Positions 61,288 through 64,000 of a stretch of DNA of 64,000 nucleotides are shown one piece after another. The position numbers and the translations under genes are program-made. The notes below the pieces were generated by a model, which was given only the letters and a program-made list of their open reading frames with translations, had not been told where the DNA came from and made no database searches. The DNA comes from Streptomyces xanthochromogenes (GTDB taxonomy: Bacteria > Actinomycetota > Actinomycetes > Streptomycetales > Streptomycetaceae): NCBI RefSeq assembly GCF_014650455.1, contig NZ_BMUZ01000011.1:186001-250000 (forward strand). The letters are read 5' to 3'. The stretch's first letter is position 1, and each line of letters opens with the position of its first letter.

Positions 61288-62781
61288 CTAGATGTCCGCC
61301 ACCCGGCTCCGCTTCAACGGGGCCTGGGGCAGGGCCTGTTGGATCTCCTCCCGGAGGTCCTGGATCTTTCCGTGGCCCGCGTACTGGTTGGTGAGCCGGT
61401 ACATCTCGCGCAGCCGGTCCCAGGTGCGGTGCGAGGAGGTCTCCCCCATCGACACCAGGGCCAGGCGGGCGTAGCGGTCCGCCTGTTCCGGGTCGTCGGC
61501 GATGAAGCAGGCCGACGCGAGCGAGATGTAGTCGAAGATCTTCGAGCGCTGACGGCCGCCCACCCGCAGTTCGAGCGCCTGCTTGGCGTGGTGCTGCGCG
61601 ATGGTGGCCGCGGCCGGATCGTGCTCGGCGAGCGTGCGGAAGGCCAGGGCCTCCATGCCGTGCAGATCCGCCTCGTCGAACATCTGCATCCAACTGGGCG
61701 GCGGCACATCGCCCTTGTCGGAGACGAAGAGCTCCTCCGCCTCACCGAGGGTGCGGCGCATCGCCTGCCCGCGCCCCATGGACGCCTGGGCCCATGCCTC
61801 GATGGTGTGCAGCATCGCCCGGGTGCGCGGCAGGGTCTCCTCGCCCGAGCCGGACTTGGCGAGCTTCATCAGATCGAGTGCTTCGCCCGGGCGGCCCAGG
61901 TGAACCATCTGGCGGGCGGCCCGCGAGAGGGCCTCGCCGGCACGCGGGCGGTCGCCGCCCTCGCGGGCCGCGTGGGCGGCGATGACGAAGTACTTCTGCG
62001 CGGTGGGTTCCAGACCGATGTCGTGCGACATCCAGCCCGCCAGGACGGCGAGGTTGGCGGCGACGCCCCACAGGCGGCGCTGGAGATGGTCGGGGTGGCG
62101 GTAGGCGAGCATGCCGCCCACCTCGTTGAGCTGGCCCACCACCGCCTTGCGCTGGAGTCCGCCACCCCGGGAGGCGTCCCAGGCGCGGAACACTTCGACC
62201 GAGCGCTCCAGCGCGTCGATCTCCTGCGACCCGATGGGAGCGGCCTCGTAGCGGTCGAACCCGGCGGGGTCGGCGTGCAGGGGGTCGTGGTGGCGGGGGG
62301 CGTCGGCCGAGAGTACGGGGTCGGTGTGCAGCCAGTCGTGCATGGCGCTGCTGAGTACTGAGCCGGTGGCGAGCGCGGCGCCCGCGCCCACCAGACCGCG
62401 TCGGTTGAGCATGAGGTCCATTCCCGTGAATTCGGTGAGGACCGCTGCCGTCCGTTCGGGCGCCCACGGAAGGCCGTCCGGATTCTTGATGTTCCTGACG
62501 TCGTTCCGCTTTCCAGCGCGCCCGTGCCGGTCGAACCCGAGGTCCTCGATGGTCACGACACGGCCGAGCCGCTCGGTGAACAGCGCCGCCAGCACCCTGG
62601 GCACCGGATCGCGCGGGGTCTCCCCCATGTCGATCCAACGCCTCACCCGTGAGGTGTCGGTGGCCAGTTGGGGGTGGCCCATGGCCGCCGCCTGCCGGTT
62701 CACCATTCTCGCGAGTTCGCCCTTGGACCATCCGGCGAGGCCGAACAGGTCGTTCAGACGGGTGTTGGGTTGTCCGCTCAC
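61288..62781 (-). CDS. NsdA-like developmental regulator (HTH + TPR-like)
   Basis: 497 residues. The N-terminus SGQPNTRLNDLFGLAGWSKGELARMVN with HPQLATDTSRVRRWIDMGETPRDPVPRVLAALF is a degenerate HTH; the rest is helical, TPR-like, including LGRPGEALDLMKLAKSG and ASACFIADDPEQADRYARLAL. From memory it strongly resembles NsdA, a negative regulator of differentiation and antibiotic production in S. coelicolor. GTG 62781 with GGGGGC upstream. I cannot confirm orthology without a search. Confidence 0.7.
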   Translation of the reverse strand: MSGQPNTRLNDLFGLAGWSKGELARMVNRQAAAMGHPQLATDTSRVRRWIDMGETPRDPVPRVLAALFTERLGRVVTIEDLGFDRHGRAGKRNDVRNIKNPDGLPWAPERTAAVLTEFTGMDLMLNRRGLVGAGAALATGSVLSSAMHDWLHTDPVLSADAPRHHDPLHADPAGFDRYEAAPIGSQEIDALERSVEVFRAWDASRGGGLQRKAVVGQLNEVGGMLAYRHPDHLQRRLWGVAANLAVLAGWMSHDIGLEPTAQKYFVIAAHAAREGGDRPRAGEALSRAARQMVHLGRPGEALDLMKLAKSGSGEETLPRTRAMLHTIEAWAQASMGRGQAMRRTLGEAEELFVSDKGDVPPPSWMQMFDEADLHGMEALAFRTLAEHDPAAATIAQHHAKQALELRVGGRQRSKIFDYISLASACFIADDPEQADRYARLALVSMGETSSHRTWDRLREMYRLTNQYAGHGKIQDLREEIQQALPQAPLKRSRVADI

Positions 62782-63014
62782 GTCAAGCCCCCAGGTTCTC
62801 GGCTGAGTTGACAGTAATCCCCTGTCAGATGCGGCGCGACTATTCGCCAGGGTTCGCCAGGGCACGCCAGATGGTGTGCCACCCGCGGCCGGGTGTCAGG
62901 TAAGAGAGCGCCACCCCGACCCGGGGGCCGGACCTCATTCCCCAGGGTGCGGCTCGGCCACCGGGACGGGTAGCGCACGCAACTTGTCGGCACACGAAGG
63001 GATCTGTCACCCCC

Positions 63015-64000
63015 ATGTACACAGCATCGTCCTCCGTGTCCACGCCGCCCCGGCCGCACCGTCCCCTGGGAGCGGGTGGCGGACCGTACCTCGACCCCAC
63101 CCACGCCGGCTCGGCGTACGGCGCGGGCCGGATGCCACGCCGGCCGGGGGCGGCCCCGCAGCCGCTCAGCGGAAGAATCGACCTCTCCGGCCCCCAGGGC
63201 GCCCAGCTGCGCATCGCGATCGCCTCGGTGCAGCGGATCTGTCCGGAGTTCAACCCGGTGCAGGTGCTGCGGCACAGCGGACGCTCCGTGCTCATCGTCG
63301 GGACGACAGGACGCACGACGGCCGTCGCCAAGTGTTTACTGGACCATTCGCCCGCCTGGGCCGAGCGCTTCCGGCACGAAATAGCTGCATATCGCGCGTT
63401 CGTCCGGCACCGCCCACCGGTGCGGGTGCCGCGGCTGATCGCCGCCGATCCCGACAACTGCACCCTGGTGATCGAGCGGATGCCCGGCCGGGCGGCGGCC
63501 CTGACCCGACACCCGGTCGAGGCTCCCCCGCGCGCGGACGTGAGGGCCGCCCTCGGGGCGATCGGGCGCGTCAACGCCTGGCGGCCGCCGGCCGAGATGT
63601 TCGGCAGGCCCCTGGACTACGCGCCCCGGATCGCGCGCTACCACGAGCTCGGCCTCTTCACCGACCGGGATCTGAGCGACCTTCAGAAACTGATCCACGG
63701 TCTCGCCCTGTCGGGCCGGGTCGACTGGCAGTTCTCGCACGGTGACGCGCTCCTGTCCAACATCCTCCTTTCACCGGCCGGTCCGGTCCTGGTCGACTGG
63801 GAGCACGCGGGCTGGTACCTGCCCGGGTACGACCTGGCGACGCTGTGGGCGGTCCTGGGCGACGCACCCGTGGAGCGACGGCAGATCGCCTCGGCCGCCC
63901 AGGCGGCGGGTCCTGCGGCGCGGGACGCGTTCCTGGTGAACCTGATGCTCGTACTGACCCGGGAGATCCGGACGTACGAGACGGCGGTGCAGCGCACCAT
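63015..64000 (+). CDS. APH-type phosphotransferase/kinase-like protein (partial, right edge)
   Basis: About 328 residues are visible. After a Pro/Gly-rich N-terminus, the kinase-like fold is marked by AVAKCLLDHSP (ATP Lys), the Brenner-like motif FSHGDALLSNILL and the metal-binding VLVDWEHAGWYLPGYDLATLW. These are typical of aminoglycoside/choline-kinase-type phosphotransferases. ATG 63015 has GAAGGGATC upstream. Divergent from the NsdA-like gene. Substrate unknown; C-terminus missing. Confidence 0.82.
   Translation, partial: MYTASSSVSTPPRPHRPLGAGGGPYLDPTHAGSAYGAGRMPRRPGAAPQPLSGRIDLSGPQGAQLRIAIASVQRICPEFNPVQVLRHSGRSVLIVGTTGRTTAVAKCLLDHSPAWAERFRHEIAAYRAFVRHRPPVRVPRLIAADPDNCTLVIERMPGRAAALTRHPVEAPPRADVRAALGAIGRVNAWRPPAEMFGRPLDYAPRIARYHELGLFTDRDLSDLQKLIHGLALSGRVDWQFSHGDALLSNILLSPAGPVLVDWEHAGWYLPGYDLATLWAVLGDAPVERRQIASAAQAAGPAARDAFLVNLMLVLTREIRTYETAVQRT

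Noticed and set aside
1..64000. tRNA, rRNA, IS elements, prophage, CRISPR arrays
   Set aside because: No cloverleaf with conserved T-loop, no transposase or integrase frame, no regularly spaced repeats were seen on either strand.

Overview
The window is a piece of a high-GC actinobacterial chromosome, almost certainly Streptomyces. The evidence is the strong G/C third-position bias, frequent GTG (and one TTG) starts, and Streptomyces-typical genes: an SSI-type protease inhibitor, a MelC1/MelC2 tyrosinase pair, a LAXTG sortase substrate, a chitinase behind a DasR-like site, a SigE-family sigma factor, a SpoIIE-type phosphatase and an NsdA-like regulator. I see 59 protein genes (two cut by the window edges) and no tRNA, rRNA, insertion sequence, prophage or CRISPR array. 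It reads as an ordinary accessory/arm-type region rich in secreted enzymes and small regulator-target pairs, not as one large biosynthetic cluster.

Layout. 1-8.1 kb: HTH-nSTAND ATPase (partial), secreted M4 metallopeptidase, methyltransferase, membrane-anchored PQQ-repeat protein, secreted serine hydrolase. 8.5-17.9 kb: small CxxC protein, carboxylesterase, MFS transporter, NAD-dependent epimerase, the divergent ohr/ohrR peroxide module with doubled operators, an SDR, two small unknowns, an O-methyltransferase and a PPOX F420 protein. 18-30.2 kb: a ricin-lectin/beta-helix hydrolase, a lipoprotein, a Cys/Met gamma-lyase-type enzyme divergent from an AsnC regulator, a choline-to-betaine operon (betB, permease, codA), a Cyt-toxin-like protein and an alpha-galactosidase. 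30.5-41 kb: two-component system, YceI, a GNAT-like gene interrupted by a TGA, membrane esterase, signal peptidase I, sigma factor with partner, sortase substrate, chitinase and a D,D-carboxypeptidase. 41-52.6 kb: SSI inhibitor, PI-PLC-like enzyme, tyrosinase operon, methyltransferase, MarR-ABC exporter operon, GT-C-like membrane protein, TenA-like protein, secreted Cys-rich protein, secreted tripeptidyl aminopeptidase. 52.7-64 kb: MFS-TetR operon behind a 47-bp palindrome, P450-ferredoxin pair, CtaG-like protein, membrane proteins, PAS-SpoIIE phosphatase, NsdA-like regulator, APH-like kinase (partial).

How genes work together. Clear functional units are ohr/ohrR (organic peroxide detoxification), betB-permease-codA (choline uptake and two-step oxidation to glycine betaine), melC1-melC2 (copper loading and tyrosinase), marR-ATPase-permease (drug export), MFS-tetR (self-regulated export), P450-ferredoxin (monooxygenation), the histidine kinase/response regulator pair, and the sigma factor/membrane partner pair. 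Secreted hydrolases (M4 peptidase, chitinase, GH27, beta-helix glucanase-like protein, PI-PLC, aminopeptidase) suit a soil saprophyte.

The most notable items are the Cyt-type cytolysin homologue at 27.9 kb, the in-frame TGA in the acetyltransferase-like gene at 33.1 kb, a SpoIIE phosphatase lacking a metal-binding Asp, an SSI inhibitor with Gln at P1, and several strong uncharacterised palindromes next to regulator genes. I found no clear multi-gene system that I would call wholly new. Family assignments rest on reading motifs by eye, with no database search.
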